A stretch of 64,000 bases of DNA from Myxococcales bacterium. Its GTDB lineage: Bacteria > Myxococcota_A > Polyangia > Haliangiales > Haliangiaceae. A model generated the notes under the pieces. That model had not been told where the DNA came from and ran no database searches. It saw only the letters and a list, made by a program, of their open reading frames with translations. Shown in pieces: positions 35,379 through 45,070 of this stretch. The first letter of the stretch is position 1. The number at the start of each line of letters is the position of its first letter. The stretch covers positions 1 through 64,000 of the forward strand of contig JADKKI010000001.1 in the NCBI GenBank assembly GCA_016720595.1, written 5' to 3'. Position numbers and translations under genes: made by a program.

Positions 35379-35995
35379 GGCGGGTCCTCGTCCTCCTCCT
35401 CCTGGTCGTCGCGAGCTGTACGACCGACGCGCCGGCCGCCCAGCCGGGCAACGAGCGGCAGCCGTGTCGTACGGGCGGCTGCGATCCGGGGCTCGTCTGC
35501 CTCTCCGATCGCTGCGTGCGTCCTCCCGGCGCGGACTGCGGCCTGGTCGCGGAGGCGCTGACCTCGATGGAGCTCGGGAACTATGCGCCCGTCGAAGCGC
35601 GTCGCCCGAAGATCTCGGTGTATCGCGCCAAGTGCGAGGCGCAGCACCTCACCAAGGACGAAGGCGCGTGTGTGATCGCGGCGACCACGATGGAGCAGCT
35701 CCGGGGCTGTCCGAAGCCGGTCATGTTCCCTCCCTACAAGCCGACGACCAAAGGCGAGACGATCAAGGGGCTGCCCGCCGAGTGTAGCCAGTATCTGCTG
35801 ACCCTCGAGCGCTATGCCGGATGCAGCGGCTTGCCACCCGAGGCGCGGACCTCTCTCGCCAGCACGGTGGCCGAGATGCGCAAGAGCTGGTCGATCTTCT
35901 CCGAGACGACGCCGATGCCTCCGGCGGTGACCGCGGCGTGCAAGCAGGGCGAGGACGCGATCGTGAAGGCGATGGTCACCTTCAAGTGCAACTAA
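35375..35995 (+). CDS. Cys-rich lipoprotein
   Basis: 206 residues, lipoprotein signal (VLLLLVVASC). A small Cys knot near residue 30-50 (CRTGGCDPGLVCLSDRC), a module common in exported myxobacterial proteins, then a helical domain with four further Cys. Translationally coupled to the upstream gene by the GTGA overlap at 35375-35378. Function unknown. Confidence 0.7.
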   Translation: MRRVLVLLLLVVASCTTDAPAAQPGNERQPCRTGGCDPGLVCLSDRCVRPPGADCGLVAEALTSMELGNYAPVEARRPKISVYRAKCEAQHLTKDEGACVIAATTMEQLRGCPKPVMFPPYKPTTKGETIKGLPAECSQYLLTLERYAGCSGLPPEARTSLASTVAEMRKSWSIFSETTPMPPAVTAACKQGEDAIVKAMVTFKCN

Positions 35996-36003
35996 CGAGC
36001 TGA

Positions 36004-37377
36004 CTACTCGTCCGTGCCTTCGATGGTCTCGATGGTCGGCGGCTCGGGCGCGGGCGGCAGCGCACCGAGGAGCGCGAGGCCTTCCTCGAGATAGGCGACG
36101 AACCGCAGCCGATCGAGGGAGTTGCGGCGGGTCTCGCTGGCGCTCGCCTCGAGCTGCTCGCGCAGGAGGCGCTTGTCCTCGATCAGGCCCTCGGTGGTGG
36201 AAGCCGCGGCAGCGAGCCGATCCTCCAGAGACCTCACGTTGGCTTCGAGCTGCGCGGCGCGCTCCTTGGCCTCGGCGAGCTCGCGCTGCAGCTTGAGCTG
36301 GGTCTCGCGCAGCGATGAGGTGCCCTCTTCGAGGCCCTTGGTGAGGGCTTCGGAGCTGCGCAGGCTCTGCTGCAGGGTGAGGATCTGGCCTTCGCGCTCG
36401 CCGATCGCCTTCGCCAGCTCCGCAGCGTGGACGCGCGTGGTGGCGGCTTGCTCGATGGCGTACGCCTCGGCGGCCTGCGCGCGATCGCGCTTGTGCGCTT
36501 CGTCGCGAGCCGCGGCCTCACGAGCTGCATCGTTCTTCAGCGCGGTGATCTCGTTGGCGAGGCGCTCGCGCTCCTCGGCGAGCGAGCGCGCCTCGAGCGC
36601 ACGGGGCTCGAGCTCGCCGCGCAGGGCCGCCATCGAGCGCTCGTGCCCGGCCTTGAGCTCGGTGACCTCCACCTGGTGCGCGTCGTTGAGGCGGGTGGTG
36701 GCCGTGGTCAGCGCCTGCTCGGCGGAGTCCACCGCGGACTTGCGCTGGGCCTCGAGCTGCGTGGCCTCGGCGGTGGCGCGCTCGAGCAACATCTGCCGCT
36801 CCGCGTTCCACAGCTGGCGGGTCTCGTCGAACGAGAGCGTCAGCTCGTCGACCTTCGCCTGCGCAGCGATTCGTGCCTCGCGCTCGCGCTCGAGGAACTG
36901 GGCCATCTCGTCAGCAGTGGCGTTGGCCTCCTGGAGGCGCTGCTCGATGCCAGCGGTCCGTGCTTCGTAGCCGGCCATCTGGTCGAGGCGGTCCTGGAGC
37001 TGACGCTTCTGCTCGATCTCGGCATCACGGCTGGCGGCGGTCTCGAGCCGCTTCTCGATCTCGGCGGCGAGCTCGTCATCCTTGTTGGCGAGCTCGCTCT
37101 GCGCCTCGGCGAGCTGGCGCTGCAGGCGCGAGAGCTGCCGGCGCAGCGAGAGCTCGGCCTCGGGCTCGGCCGCGGGGAACGGTGGGACGGTGCCGGTACT
37201 GCCCGCGCCGCCGCGCCGCCGCTCGAGCAGCGCGGACGCCGCCTGCGAGGCCGACTCGTCGGGCCGTACACCACGCGCCGGTGGGGCGAACACGCGGTCG
37301 ACGCGATAGTTCGTTTCGGCCGGCGTCCCGTCCTCCGGGGGCTCTTGCCGCGAATCCATGCCTCGCTTCTTCGTCAC
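36004..37377 (-). CDS. Long coiled-coil protein
   Basis: 457 residues. After a disordered N-terminal 75 residues (Pro/Arg/Gly-rich), heptad-rich Glu/Arg/Ala sequence runs almost uninterrupted from about 80 to 415 (LSRLQRQLAEAQSELANKDD, LEEGTSSLRETQLKLQRE). The tail is Pro-rich and acidic. No enzyme or membrane segment, so probably a structural, scaffold or cytoskeletal-type protein. A purine-rich sequence precedes the ATG; AACTACGC lies 46 nt upstream on the same strand. Confidence 0.8.
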   Translation of the reverse strand: MTKKRGMDSRQEPPEDGTPAETNYRVDRVFAPPARGVRPDESASQAASALLERRRGGAGSTGTVPPFPAAEPEAELSLRRQLSRLQRQLAEAQSELANKDDELAAEIEKRLETAASRDAEIEQKRQLQDRLDQMAGYEARTAGIEQRLQEANATADEMAQFLEREREARIAAQAKVDELTLSFDETRQLWNAERQMLLERATAEATQLEAQRKSAVDSAEQALTTATTRLNDAHQVEVTELKAGHERSMAALRGELEPRALEARSLAEERERLANEITALKNDAAREAAARDEAHKRDRAQAAEAYAIEQAATTRVHAAELAKAIGEREGQILTLQQSLRSSEALTKGLEEGTSSLRETQLKLQRELAEAKERAAQLEANVRSLEDRLAAAASTTEGLIEDKRLLREQLEASASETRRNSLDRLRFVAYLEEGLALLGALPPAPEPPTIETIEGTDE

Positions 37378-37442
37378 CCAGACCCACTATCGATCAAGGT
37401 CCAGGGTGATGCCAGGCACCCGGGCGTAGTTTTCATCCCACA

Positions 37443-38591
37443 TCACTCTCCGACGGTGGACCGGAACATAAACGGGTAGTTCACCTGCACGCCACCACCG
37501 CCCCGGGGCTTCGGAAACACGATCTCCTTGATCACCTGGGCGATGCAGGTCGAGACCTTCTCGTCGATGCCATTCGCCGAGCTGCTGGCGACCGTGCCAT
37601 TCGGGGTGATGAAGAACTGGGTGAAGACGTTGCCCTCACCGAGGTCCGGCCTCACGTTCAACGCCTGCTGATAGCAGACCTGGATTTTTCCCAGGCTTTG
37701 CTTCACGTACCGGCGGATGATCGCCTTGTCGAGGTCACCCTGGGCGTTGGGCGAGCCCATCGTCACGCGCGGGATGTTGGTGAGGCGGCCGTCCCCGGCG
37801 GTCGATCCGGTCGGGCCGGTCGGGATGATGGTGAGCTGCAGCTCGGTGACGCCGCTCGCCCACAGCGCCCCGAGCAGTGCGAGCACGCTCGACAGCGGTA
37901 CCGTCGGCGCGATCGTGACCTCCGCGTACAGCGGCGCGCTCGATCCGCCACGCTTCTCGTCTGCCAGTCGCCGCAGCTCGTGCTCGGCCTGCGCGAGCTC
38001 GATCTGCGTGCCGAGGATCGCGATCCCGTCATCATCGATCCCGACGTAGAGGGTCGCGGGGCGCACCTCACCAAGGCTCGCCGGCGCGAACACGAAGGGG
38101 AGCTGCCCCACCCAGCCGCTCTGGACGGCGAGCGCGACCACGCGGCCGGGCACCTGATCGATCACCGAGACCAGCGACGTGACCGAGAGGCCCTTCTCGA
38201 GCATCAGCAGGACCTCCATCCGCTCGCCCTTGCGCGCGAGGCGCGCGTGCGCGGTCCTCGCTTCGCCCATCCCGGCCGTGCCCCCGAGGAGCTTCTCGAC
38301 CTCACCGCCGACAGCGCGGATCGTGGTGACCACGGAGTCATGGGATCGGAGATCGTCATCGAGCCGGCCCACGCTCGCGTCACCGGTGCGCTTGACCACG
38401 ATGAAGGTCGCCGCGGGGCGCAGCGATCGCATCAGACGACTCTCGAGGCTCGGCAGTGCCACGGGAGCGCGGAACCGCCTCGCGATCTCCTCGCGCAGCG
38501 TGGCGCTGGCCGCCGGAGCCGGCGGTGGGCTGCTGGCCTCGTCGCAGGCGACGAGCGCGCACAGACAGATCACGGCGCACGCGCGGGTCAT
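37443..38591 (-). CDS. Lipoprotein with AgmX/PglI C-terminal domain
   Basis: 382 residues. Lipoprotein signal (ICLCALVAC). The C-terminal 110 residues match the AgmX/PglI domain of Myxococcota: GDLDKAIIRRYVKQSLGKIQ, VCYQQAL, VFTQFFITPNGTV and VNYPFMF, a TonB-C-like fold that in Myxococcus is linked to gliding and envelope complexes. Middle region unrecognised. The ATG overlaps the stop of the upstream peptidase gene (ATGA at 38588-38591). Confidence 0.88.
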   Translation of the reverse strand: MTRACAVICLCALVACDEASSPPPAPAASATLREEIARRFRAPVALPSLESRLMRSLRPAATFIVVKRTGDASVGRLDDDLRSHDSVVTTIRAVGGEVEKLLGGTAGMGEARTAHARLARKGERMEVLLMLEKGLSVTSLVSVIDQVPGRVVALAVQSGWVGQLPFVFAPASLGEVRPATLYVGIDDDGIAILGTQIELAQAEHELRRLADEKRGGSSAPLYAEVTIAPTVPLSSVLALLGALWASGVTELQLTIIPTGPTGSTAGDGRLTNIPRVTMGSPNAQGDLDKAIIRRYVKQSLGKIQVCYQQALNVRPDLGEGNVFTQFFITPNGTVASSSANGIDEKVSTCIAQVIKEIVFPKPRGGGGVQVNYPFMFRSTVGE

Positions 38592-40171
38592 GGCAGCGCG
38601 ACGATCTGCTCGGCCAGGGGATAGGTCGGGCCCGCGCTGACGTGGAGGAAGCGTGAGCCGGTCCCCATCGTCGCAGCACCGGCAGGAAACTCGAACACCG
38701 CCACGCCCGTGGCATCCGCGGTGGCCTCGAGCGTGCTCGCGAGCGAGAAGTCGTCGTGGAGGATCGCGGCGGTGGCCTTGGCTCCCGGCTGCGGTGCGCC
38801 CTCCCCATCCTTGATCACCGCGCGCACCGTGAACATCGCGCCAGGCGTGGTGGTCACCGTGGCGGTCCAGATCGTGGGATCGATGACGGCGAGGTCCTCG
38901 GGCGAGAGCTCCATCAGGTAGCCGATCGCGGCATCGAAGGCATCGCTCGAATCGGCGAGCAGCTGGAGATCGACCTTGTCGGGCGTGTCCTTGACCGTGT
39001 GGTAGTAGGGGTTGGTCACGGCGGTGGTCACCGTCGGGATGCCGCCGCGGTAGTGGCCCTGGATGTCGGTCGGGATGATCCCGCCGAACAGCTTCGCCAC
39101 GATCTCGAGGCCGGCATACACACCGTAGAGCTGCCGCAAGTGCGCCTTCTGGAGGGCCTCGTCGAGCTTGGGCTGGTTCGAGTGGACCAGGCCCGCGATG
39201 TCGGGATCGTTGGCCGAGGGGCTCTCGAAGTTCAGTACGGCGAGGATCGGCTCGCCGCCCACGATCTTGTGCTTGCGGAGGTAGTCGTACCCGCCGTAGA
39301 GGCCGATCTCCTCGCCGTCATAGCCGACGACGACGATCGTGTACTTCGGCTTCGCGCGCTGGAGGCGGCGGCCCGCGACCGCGAGCAGCTCGGCGACGCC
39401 GCTGCCATTGTCAGAGGAGCCCGTGAACCAGGTGTCGTAGTGCGCGCCCACGACGATCGTCTCGGGCCGCTCTCCGGGGATCCGGGCGACGATGTTGGTG
39501 CCCGTGCTGATCGTCGACGTCACGGCGACATCGATCTGGGCGCGCACGGTCTTGCCGCCTGCGATCGCCGCGCGGACGATCTCGCCATCCATGGCGCCGA
39601 TCGTGATCGCGGGGATCGTGCCGGCGGCCTCCCAGTCGAACCGGACCGAGCCGACCTGGCGCAGGTTCTCGGGCGCGACGGAGAGGTAGAGCATCGCCGC
39701 CGCGTGCTTTGCGGTGACATTCCTCAGCTGCGCCGAACGATGAAAGCTCGGGTCGCGCTTCACCATCGCGATCTTGCCGGTGAGGTCGAGACCGGCGAGA
39801 TCTCCATCGGTGGCGGTCCCGACGTCGATGATCGGGCCGTCGATCGTGCCCCCGCCCGAGGCCTCGAACACGTCGAAGCCCGGGGTCATCGCCGCCCCGT
39901 CGATCGAGATCGAGAGCGACTTGCTCGTCACCTGCCAGAACGGGAACCCGAACGTCTCGCGGTGGACGTCGGTGAGCCCGAGCTGCGTGAACCGATCCTC
40001 GAGGTACGCCGCGGCCTGCTGGCCTGCCGGCGTCCCGGAGCGCTTCTCGCCCATCGCGGCGAGTGCATCCAGGGTGGTGAGGAGCTCGTCCTGGCTCGTC
40101 GGAGGCAGCACCTTGGCACCATCATCCCCACAGGCCGCGAGTAGCGAGGTCACGAGCAACAGGCGTCGCAT
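38588..40171 (-). CDS. M28-family metallopeptidase lipoprotein
   Basis: 527 residues, lipoprotein signal (VTSLLAAC). A PA-type insert lies near residues 100-210, and the M28 zinc-peptidase core follows: GAHYDTW (His, Asp), GSSDNGSG (bridging Asp), GYDGEEIGLYG (Glu pair), VLNFESPSA and YYHTVKDTPDKVD (last His). The metal set is complete apart from Asn replacing the usual Asp in VLNFES. The last 110 residues form an Ig-like beta domain. It should remove N-terminal residues from peptides outside the cytoplasm. TAGGGT (40183-40178, minus) ends 6 nt before the ATG. Confidence 0.92.
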   Translation of the reverse strand: MRRLLLVTSLLAACGDDGAKVLPPTSQDELLTTLDALAAMGEKRSGTPAGQQAAAYLEDRFTQLGLTDVHRETFGFPFWQVTSKSLSISIDGAAMTPGFDVFEASGGGTIDGPIIDVGTATDGDLAGLDLTGKIAMVKRDPSFHRSAQLRNVTAKHAAAMLYLSVAPENLRQVGSVRFDWEAAGTIPAITIGAMDGEIVRAAIAGGKTVRAQIDVAVTSTISTGTNIVARIPGERPETIVVGAHYDTWFTGSSDNGSGVAELLAVAGRRLQRAKPKYTIVVVGYDGEEIGLYGGYDYLRKHKIVGGEPILAVLNFESPSANDPDIAGLVHSNQPKLDEALQKAHLRQLYGVYAGLEIVAKLFGGIIPTDIQGHYRGGIPTVTTAVTNPYYHTVKDTPDKVDLQLLADSSDAFDAAIGYLMELSPEDLAVIDPTIWTATVTTTPGAMFTVRAVIKDGEGAPQPGAKATAAILHDDFSLASTLEATADATGVAVFEFPAGAATMGTGSRFLHVSAGPTYPLAEQIVALP

Positions 40172-40180
40172 GGCGCGACC

Positions 40181-41042
40181 CTACCGGATCCCGACGACGA
40201 AGTCCTTCGCGACCACGGTCCAGTCCGCGTGGCCGTGGCCTGCCGCGATCGATCGATCCATCAGCGCGGCCACCGCCGGGAGCATCGACAGCGCGATGCC
40301 CGCTGCATCGGCCTCGGCCTGCATCAGCCGTGCGTCCTTGCGCGCCATCGCGAGCTCCCACGAGGGATGGTCGTAGTCGGCATCGGTCATTCGCTTGAAC
40401 CGCGACGGTACCGACGCTCCGGGGTTGAAGTGTTCGAACAGCGTCGCCACCTCGGCCGGTGAGACGCTCATCGACTTCGCGAGCGCGAGCATGTCGGTGA
40501 ACCCGCCAGTCAGCGCCATCAGGAACAGGTTCCCCAGCAGCTTGAACGCGGCCGCGGCATCGACCCGCGGACCGAGATCGACGAGCTTGCCGGTCAGCGG
40601 GGCGAGGATCGGCGAGATCCGCGCGACCACGTCGCGATCTCCGGACACCAGCATCAGGCCGGTGGAGTCCGCGGCGTTCTGCGGGCCCATGAACACGGGG
40701 GCGTGGTGGTACACGAGGCCGCGCTCGCGCCATCGCGTTGTGCGCTCGCGCGCGCCGGCCGTCGACGTGGTGGAGTGATCGATCACCAGCGCTCCCGGCG
40801 CGAACCCCCGGCGCGGCGGCGGCGAGCACCGCATCGATCGCCGCGTCGTCGGACAGCACCACGTGGGTGCGATCGGCGCCCCGCACGGCCTCGATGATAT
40901 CCTCGAACGCGGTGGCGCCCTCGGCCTCGAGCGCTCGCGCCTTGGCCGGCGAGCGATTCCACACGCGCACGGCCTCACCTCGCTTGCGCAGGGCGCGCGT
41001 GAAGCCAGAGCCGAGGAGACCGGTGCCGAGGATCGTGATCAT
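40181..41042 (-). pseudogene. NAD(P)-dependent 3-hydroxyisobutyrate/6-phosphogluconate dehydrogenase-like, single frameshift
   Basis: About 286 residues once one base is removed. The N-terminal frame reads the Rossmann start MITILGTGLLGSGFTRALRK and ends VLAAAAPG; the next frame continues FAPGALVIDHSTTS, HHAPVFMGPQNAADS, LLGNLFLMALTGGFTDML (catalytic Lys in AAFKLLGN) and runs to FVVGIR. The break is in a run of five C (40805-40809); four would join them. A sequencing indel is quite possible. TAGGCT (41054-41049, minus) ends 6 nt before the ATG; the divergent sigma factor gene starts 47 bp away. Confidence 0.85.
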
Positions 41043-41089
41043 GGGCCGAGCCTACCGCGCACCGCCCCCACCTCATCTAGAATCGAGGC
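41043..41089. promoter_or_regulatory. 47-bp divergent spacer with two -10 boxes
   Basis: TAGGCT on the minus strand (41054-41049) ends 6 nt before the dehydrogenase ATG. TAGAAT on the plus strand (41078-41083) ends 6 nt before the sigma-factor ATG. The boxes are separated by 23 bp. Confidence 0.65.
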
Positions 41090-41920
41090 ATGGGGGACGA
41101 CCTCGCCGAGCGCGTCGCGGCCGCTACGGCGTCCGTGCGTGCACGGTGGCCGGAGGCACCGGCCCTGGGCGAGGCCTTCGTCGACTATCTCCGCGAGCGG
41201 GCAGGGCGACAGACCGATCTGGCGAGCGCGTTGCCACGCCTGCGGATCGATGACCTCGCGCTCGCATGGTGGGCGGGGAGCGGGGACTCTCGAGCGATCA
41301 CGGCATTCGAGCTGGCGCACGCCGAGGATCTGCGGAGGCTGTTGTTGCGCTTCCATCGCCTCGATGCGGACGAGCTGAAGCAGCTGCTCCGGATCAAGCT
41401 GTTCATCGGCAGTGAGACGGCGCCTCCGAGGATCCGCGAGTATTCGGGGTTCGGCTTCCTCCAGAACTGGTTCAAGGTGATCGCGGTGCGGACGTTCCTC
41501 GACGCAGCGCGCAGCAAGCGCCGCGAGCGGACCGACGAGCTGGGCGACGAGCAGCTGCTCGCCCTCGTGGAGCAGGACGACGATCCACGCGAGGCCGCGC
41601 AGCGCGCCGAGCTGATCGGCGCGATCAAACGCGCGCTGGCCGCCGCGATCGCGGAGCTCCCACCGCGCGAGCGCACGTTCCTTCGCCACGTCACCGTCGA
41701 TGGGCTGACCCTCGAGCAGATCGCGTCGACCTACGAGCTCCATCGGGTGACCGTGGCGCGCACGCTCGCGGCGGCTCGCAAGCAACTCCAGGAGGCCACG
41801 CGCGAGCTGGTGGTCGCCGAGCTCGGGATCGCCCCCGATGGGCTCGAGAGTGCGATCCGCGAGCTCGATAGCCAGATCGATCTCTCGCTCCGCCGCGTGT
41901 TCCGCGATCCGGCGCCGTGA
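41090..41920 (+). CDS. Sigma-70-family RNA polymerase sigma factor, ECF-like
   Basis: 276 residues. Region 2-like part near residues 80-145 (HAEDLRRLLLRFHRLDADEL, FLQNWFKVIAVRTFLDAAR) and region 4 near 185-245 (ELPPRERTFLRHVTVDGLTL, EQIASTYELHRVTVARTLAAARKQL), the helix-turn-helix for the -35 element. Longer than a minimal ECF, with N- and C-terminal extensions. It ends exactly one base before the end of the convergent kinase gene. ECF-kinase pairs are known in other bacteria (ECF43 EcfP with PknT in Vibrio). Confidence 0.8.
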   Translation: MGDDLAERVAAATASVRARWPEAPALGEAFVDYLRERAGRQTDLASALPRLRIDDLALAWWAGSGDSRAITAFELAHAEDLRRLLLRFHRLDADELKQLLRIKLFIGSETAPPRIREYSGFGFLQNWFKVIAVRTFLDAARSKRRERTDELGDEQLLALVEQDDDPREAAQRAELIGAIKRALAAAIAELPPRERTFLRHVTVDGLTLEQIASTYELHRVTVARTLAAARKQLQEATRELVVAELGIAPDGLESAIRELDSQIDLSLRRVFRDPAP

Positions 41921-44900
41921 TCACTTCACGAGGTTCTCGTAGCGCAGCTGCTGGACCTTCCGATCGGCACACGCCGTGGCGGGCTCGAGCACCGCATCGC
42001 GGTGCGTGGAGTGTGCGCGGAGCTGGGCCACATCGGCCCACAGCACGCTGCCGTTCGCATAGCCGATCGCGAGCTCGGCTCCGGCCGCATCGAGCGCGAG
42101 CTCGACGGGGCGCTCCTTGAGCGGCGGCTTCCAGCCGATCGCCTTGGAGGTCTTGGGATCCCAGATCGCGAGCTCGCTCGGCCCGGCGAACAGCATCTCG
42201 CCGCTGGGCAGGTACGCCCACTCGAGCTGCATCATCTTCGGGAGGTCGATGTTGGCGAGCCGCTTGCGCGCGGCGAAGTCGAACATCGTCACGGCGCCAG
42301 CGCTGTCGATCGCGAACCGATTCCCATCAGGGGAGAACCGGAGGTGCATCCCGGCCTCGCAGGTGCCGTCGGCATAGCCGGGCACCTGCACCGACCACAC
42401 GGTGCGCTTCGCGAGGTCGGCGATGTGCATCGCATCATGAGCCTTCCAGGCGATCCGATCGTGGGCGAGATCGATCGCCTCGATCTCGAAGTCATCGCGG
42501 AACGAGAGCCACGGCGTGGGCGGCGAGTCGCCCTTCCCGCGGTACAGCTTGTGGCCGTCGTTGAACGCATACGTGTCGCCGACCTGGGCGAGGTGCGCAT
42601 CGAGCCCGAGGTGATCGAACGTGCGGACCACGCGCCGCTCGCCGGTGCTCGGATCCCACAGCCCGACGAAGTCGAACGTCAGCACCGTGATCGCGGAGGC
42701 GGCCTCGCCGATCGCGAAGTTGGTGACCTGATCCGTGGTCGAGACCAGCTTGCCCTCGCGCCACAGCCGCAGGTGATCGGAGGCGACGACCACCGCGCCC
42801 GCTCGCGGGGCGACCTGCCGGATCAGCTCGAGGTTGCCGGAGGCATGGCGGACCGTGCCGTTCGCGAGGTCCACGGCGATCACCACGTTGTCGGCGACGA
42901 TCACCGCGCTCTTGTTGTCGATGGCGAGCGCGGGGACCGAGGTGGGGAGATCGATCTCTCGCTCCTTGTCGTCATCGTTCGCGGGCCGGATCGTGAGCGT
43001 GCCCATCCGGATCCCGACCACGTAGGCGCCGTCGGGGGTGAACTGGATCTCCTCGTAGTGGCTTCGGTTCCGCCGTTCGCGGAGGACGGCACCATTCGCG
43101 CCCAGGATCTTGTAGCGCTCCTCCCCGAGCACGAACGACCGACCGTTCGGACCCTGGGTCACGCGCGCGGCGCTCTGACTGATCTTGGTGATCACGCCGG
43201 TCGCGAGGTCGACGAGGCGCGGTTCGGAAGACGTGCCGAGGATCACGTGGCCCGCGTCGGGGAACCACGGATCGCGGCACTCGACGCCCTTGACCACGCG
43301 GATCACCTCGAGGGTCCGGGTGTCGCGGATCGTCGGCCATCGCTTGCCGGTGCAGATCGCGATCCGTGCACCATCGCCCGAGACCACCGCGCTCTCGCCC
43401 CACAGCGTGGTCGGCTCCTCGGGGACGGGATCGGTCAGCGGCACGTCCACGGCCTTGATGGGCGCCGTCGAGATCTCCCATGCGATTGGCTTGTCATCGC
43501 GCATACCGAAGGCGAGCACGCGGGAGCCGACCCGGGCGGCGCCTTCGAATCGCCCGCTGGTGATCACCTGGACCGGGCTGGTGACCGCTCCGGTCTGCAG
43601 ATCGATCACCATCGCCTCGTCGAAGGTGAGCGCCACGGCGTGCTGCCCGTCGATCATCGCGACGTGCATCGCCTCGGCCGGGAGGCGCCACGGCCCCGTG
43701 GTCGGCGTGGTCCACGTCCACGTGGGGAGCACACTCGTCGGGATCGGGGCCACACGTGCGGAGCCCGTCCCTGCGGCCTGGACGATCGGAGGCGCCGTGG
43801 GCGCGACGTCGGCGCGGCCGGAGATCCTCCAGGCGACGAGCCCGGTCAGCGCGACCGCGGCGGCGCCGATCGCCAGCCAGCGTCGGCGCGCGGACCGGTG
43901 TGGGCGCTTGCCCTCGAGGGCATCGACGAGGGGGGCGAGCTCGGCGAACCGCGCGCTCGGGCGGGTCGCGAGGCCGCGCGCGATCGCGGCCCAGGGTGCA
44001 TCGACGCCGCTCGCGGCGAGCTCCGCCGCCGTGGGATCCGGTCCGGGCTGCTTTCCGAGCAGCGCCTCGGTGAGTGCGAGGCACAGGCTGAATTGATCGG
44101 CGCGCGCATCGACGGCTGTGGAGTGCTGCTGCTCGGGCGCCATGTACGCCGGGGTGCCCAGCCGCTCGCCATCGTGGGTGAGCTTCGGCAACGGGCTCCG
44201 CGCGGGCGTCACGGTCGGAGGGCGCTCGAGCGAGGTCGTCGCGGCCGTGGTGGCCAGGCCGAAGTCCCCGACGCGCACGCGGCCGTCGCGTGCGACGAGG
44301 ATGTTGCTCGGCTTGACGTCACGATGCACGAGGCCGAGCGCGTGCGCGGCCTGGAGCCCACGCGCGGCCTGCGCATACGCGTCGAGGATCTCGGCGGCAG
44401 ACCGCCCGCGTTGCCAGTGATCGAGGGACTCGCCGTCGATCAGCTCCGTGGCGATGAACACGTCGCCCTCGTGTTCGCCGACGTCGTGTACCGCGACCAC
44501 GTTGGGGTGCTGGAGCCGCGCGAGGGCACGTGCCTCGCGCACCGCGCGCTCGCGGCCGGAAGCGTCGTGGAGCTCCGGGTGCAGCAGCTTGATCGCGATG
44601 TCGCGTTCGAGCGCGGGATCCCAGGCCTGCCACACCACCCCCATGCCGCCCGCACCGAGCCGCTTGTCGAGCCGGTAACGGCCGATCTGCTGGGGGCCGT
44701 CCTCCACCATCGAGGCCACGTGGCCGATCGCCTCGCGGCACGTCACACAGCCATCGAGGTGGGCCTCGAGCTGGCGGCGCCGCGGCTCGGACAGGGCGTG
44801 CTCGACGAAGTCGGCCAGCTCCTCGTCGGAGGGGCAGCCGCGCGCGTCGGCCGTGCGCACCCCACTGTCCACACGCCGATCATGACACGACTCCAGCGCA

Positions 44901-44932
44901 ACCGTGGAGGACGCCCCGGGATCCGTGGTCAT
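41921..44932 (-). CDS. Ser/Thr protein kinase with anti-sigma-like zinc finger and C-terminal beta-propeller
   Basis: 1003 residues. Residues 35-75 are a putative zinc finger of the anti-sigma type (FVEHALSEPRRRQLEAHLDG, His58, Cys62, Cys65). The kinase domain follows (about 86-350): GAGGMGVV, ATP-binding Lys115, HRDVKPSN with Asp205, DFG at 223-225, GTPAYMAPEQ. Then one transmembrane helix (WLAIGAAAVALTGLVAW) and a WD40/TolB-like propeller of about 600 residues (FSPDGNRFAIDS, FTPDGAYVVGI). The start ATG 44932 gives the first complete zinc finger; the frame stays open to 46387 but only as antisense of the NtrC-type gene. Confidence 0.92.
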   Translation of the reverse strand: MTTDPGASSTVALESCHDRRVDSGVRTADARGCPSDEELADFVEHALSEPRRRQLEAHLDGCVTCREAIGHVASMVEDGPQQIGRYRLDKRLGAGGMGVVWQAWDPALERDIAIKLLHPELHDASGRERAVREARALARLQHPNVVAVHDVGEHEGDVFIATELIDGESLDHWQRGRSAAEILDAYAQAARGLQAAHALGLVHRDVKPSNILVARDGRVRVGDFGLATTAATTSLERPPTVTPARSPLPKLTHDGERLGTPAYMAPEQQHSTAVDARADQFSLCLALTEALLGKQPGPDPTAAELAASGVDAPWAAIARGLATRPSARFAELAPLVDALEGKRPHRSARRRWLAIGAAAVALTGLVAWRISGRADVAPTAPPIVQAAGTGSARVAPIPTSVLPTWTWTTPTTGPWRLPAEAMHVAMIDGQHAVALTFDEAMVIDLQTGAVTSPVQVITSGRFEGAARVGSRVLAFGMRDDKPIAWEISTAPIKAVDVPLTDPVPEEPTTLWGESAVVSGDGARIAICTGKRWPTIRDTRTLEVIRVVKGVECRDPWFPDAGHVILGTSSEPRLVDLATGVITKISQSAARVTQGPNGRSFVLGEERYKILGANGAVLRERRNRSHYEEIQFTPDGAYVVGIRMGTLTIRPANDDDKEREIDLPTSVPALAIDNKSAVIVADNVVIAVDLANGTVRHASGNLELIRQVAPRAGAVVVASDHLRLWREGKLVSTTDQVTNFAIGEAASAITVLTFDFVGLWDPSTGERRVVRTFDHLGLDAHLAQVGDTYAFNDGHKLYRGKGDSPPTPWLSFRDDFEIEAIDLAHDRIAWKAHDAMHIADLAKRTVWSVQVPGYADGTCEAGMHLRFSPDGNRFAIDSAGAVTMFDFAARKRLANIDLPKMMQLEWAYLPSGEMLFAGPSELAIWDPKTSKAIGWKPPLKERPVELALDAAGAELAIGYANGSVLWADVAQLRAHSTHRDAVLEPATACADRKVQQLRYENLVK

Positions 44933-45070
44933 GGAGGTCCGGACGCCGCCGCGGGACCCCGTGTAGCGCGCCCCTGTGCGGCGATCCCGCGGGTTGGTCG
45001 CGCTTCTCACCATGTGCTTACGGTGAACGTCCCCATGGCCGCGGCGCGAGAGGGCTAGGGTGATCCAGTC

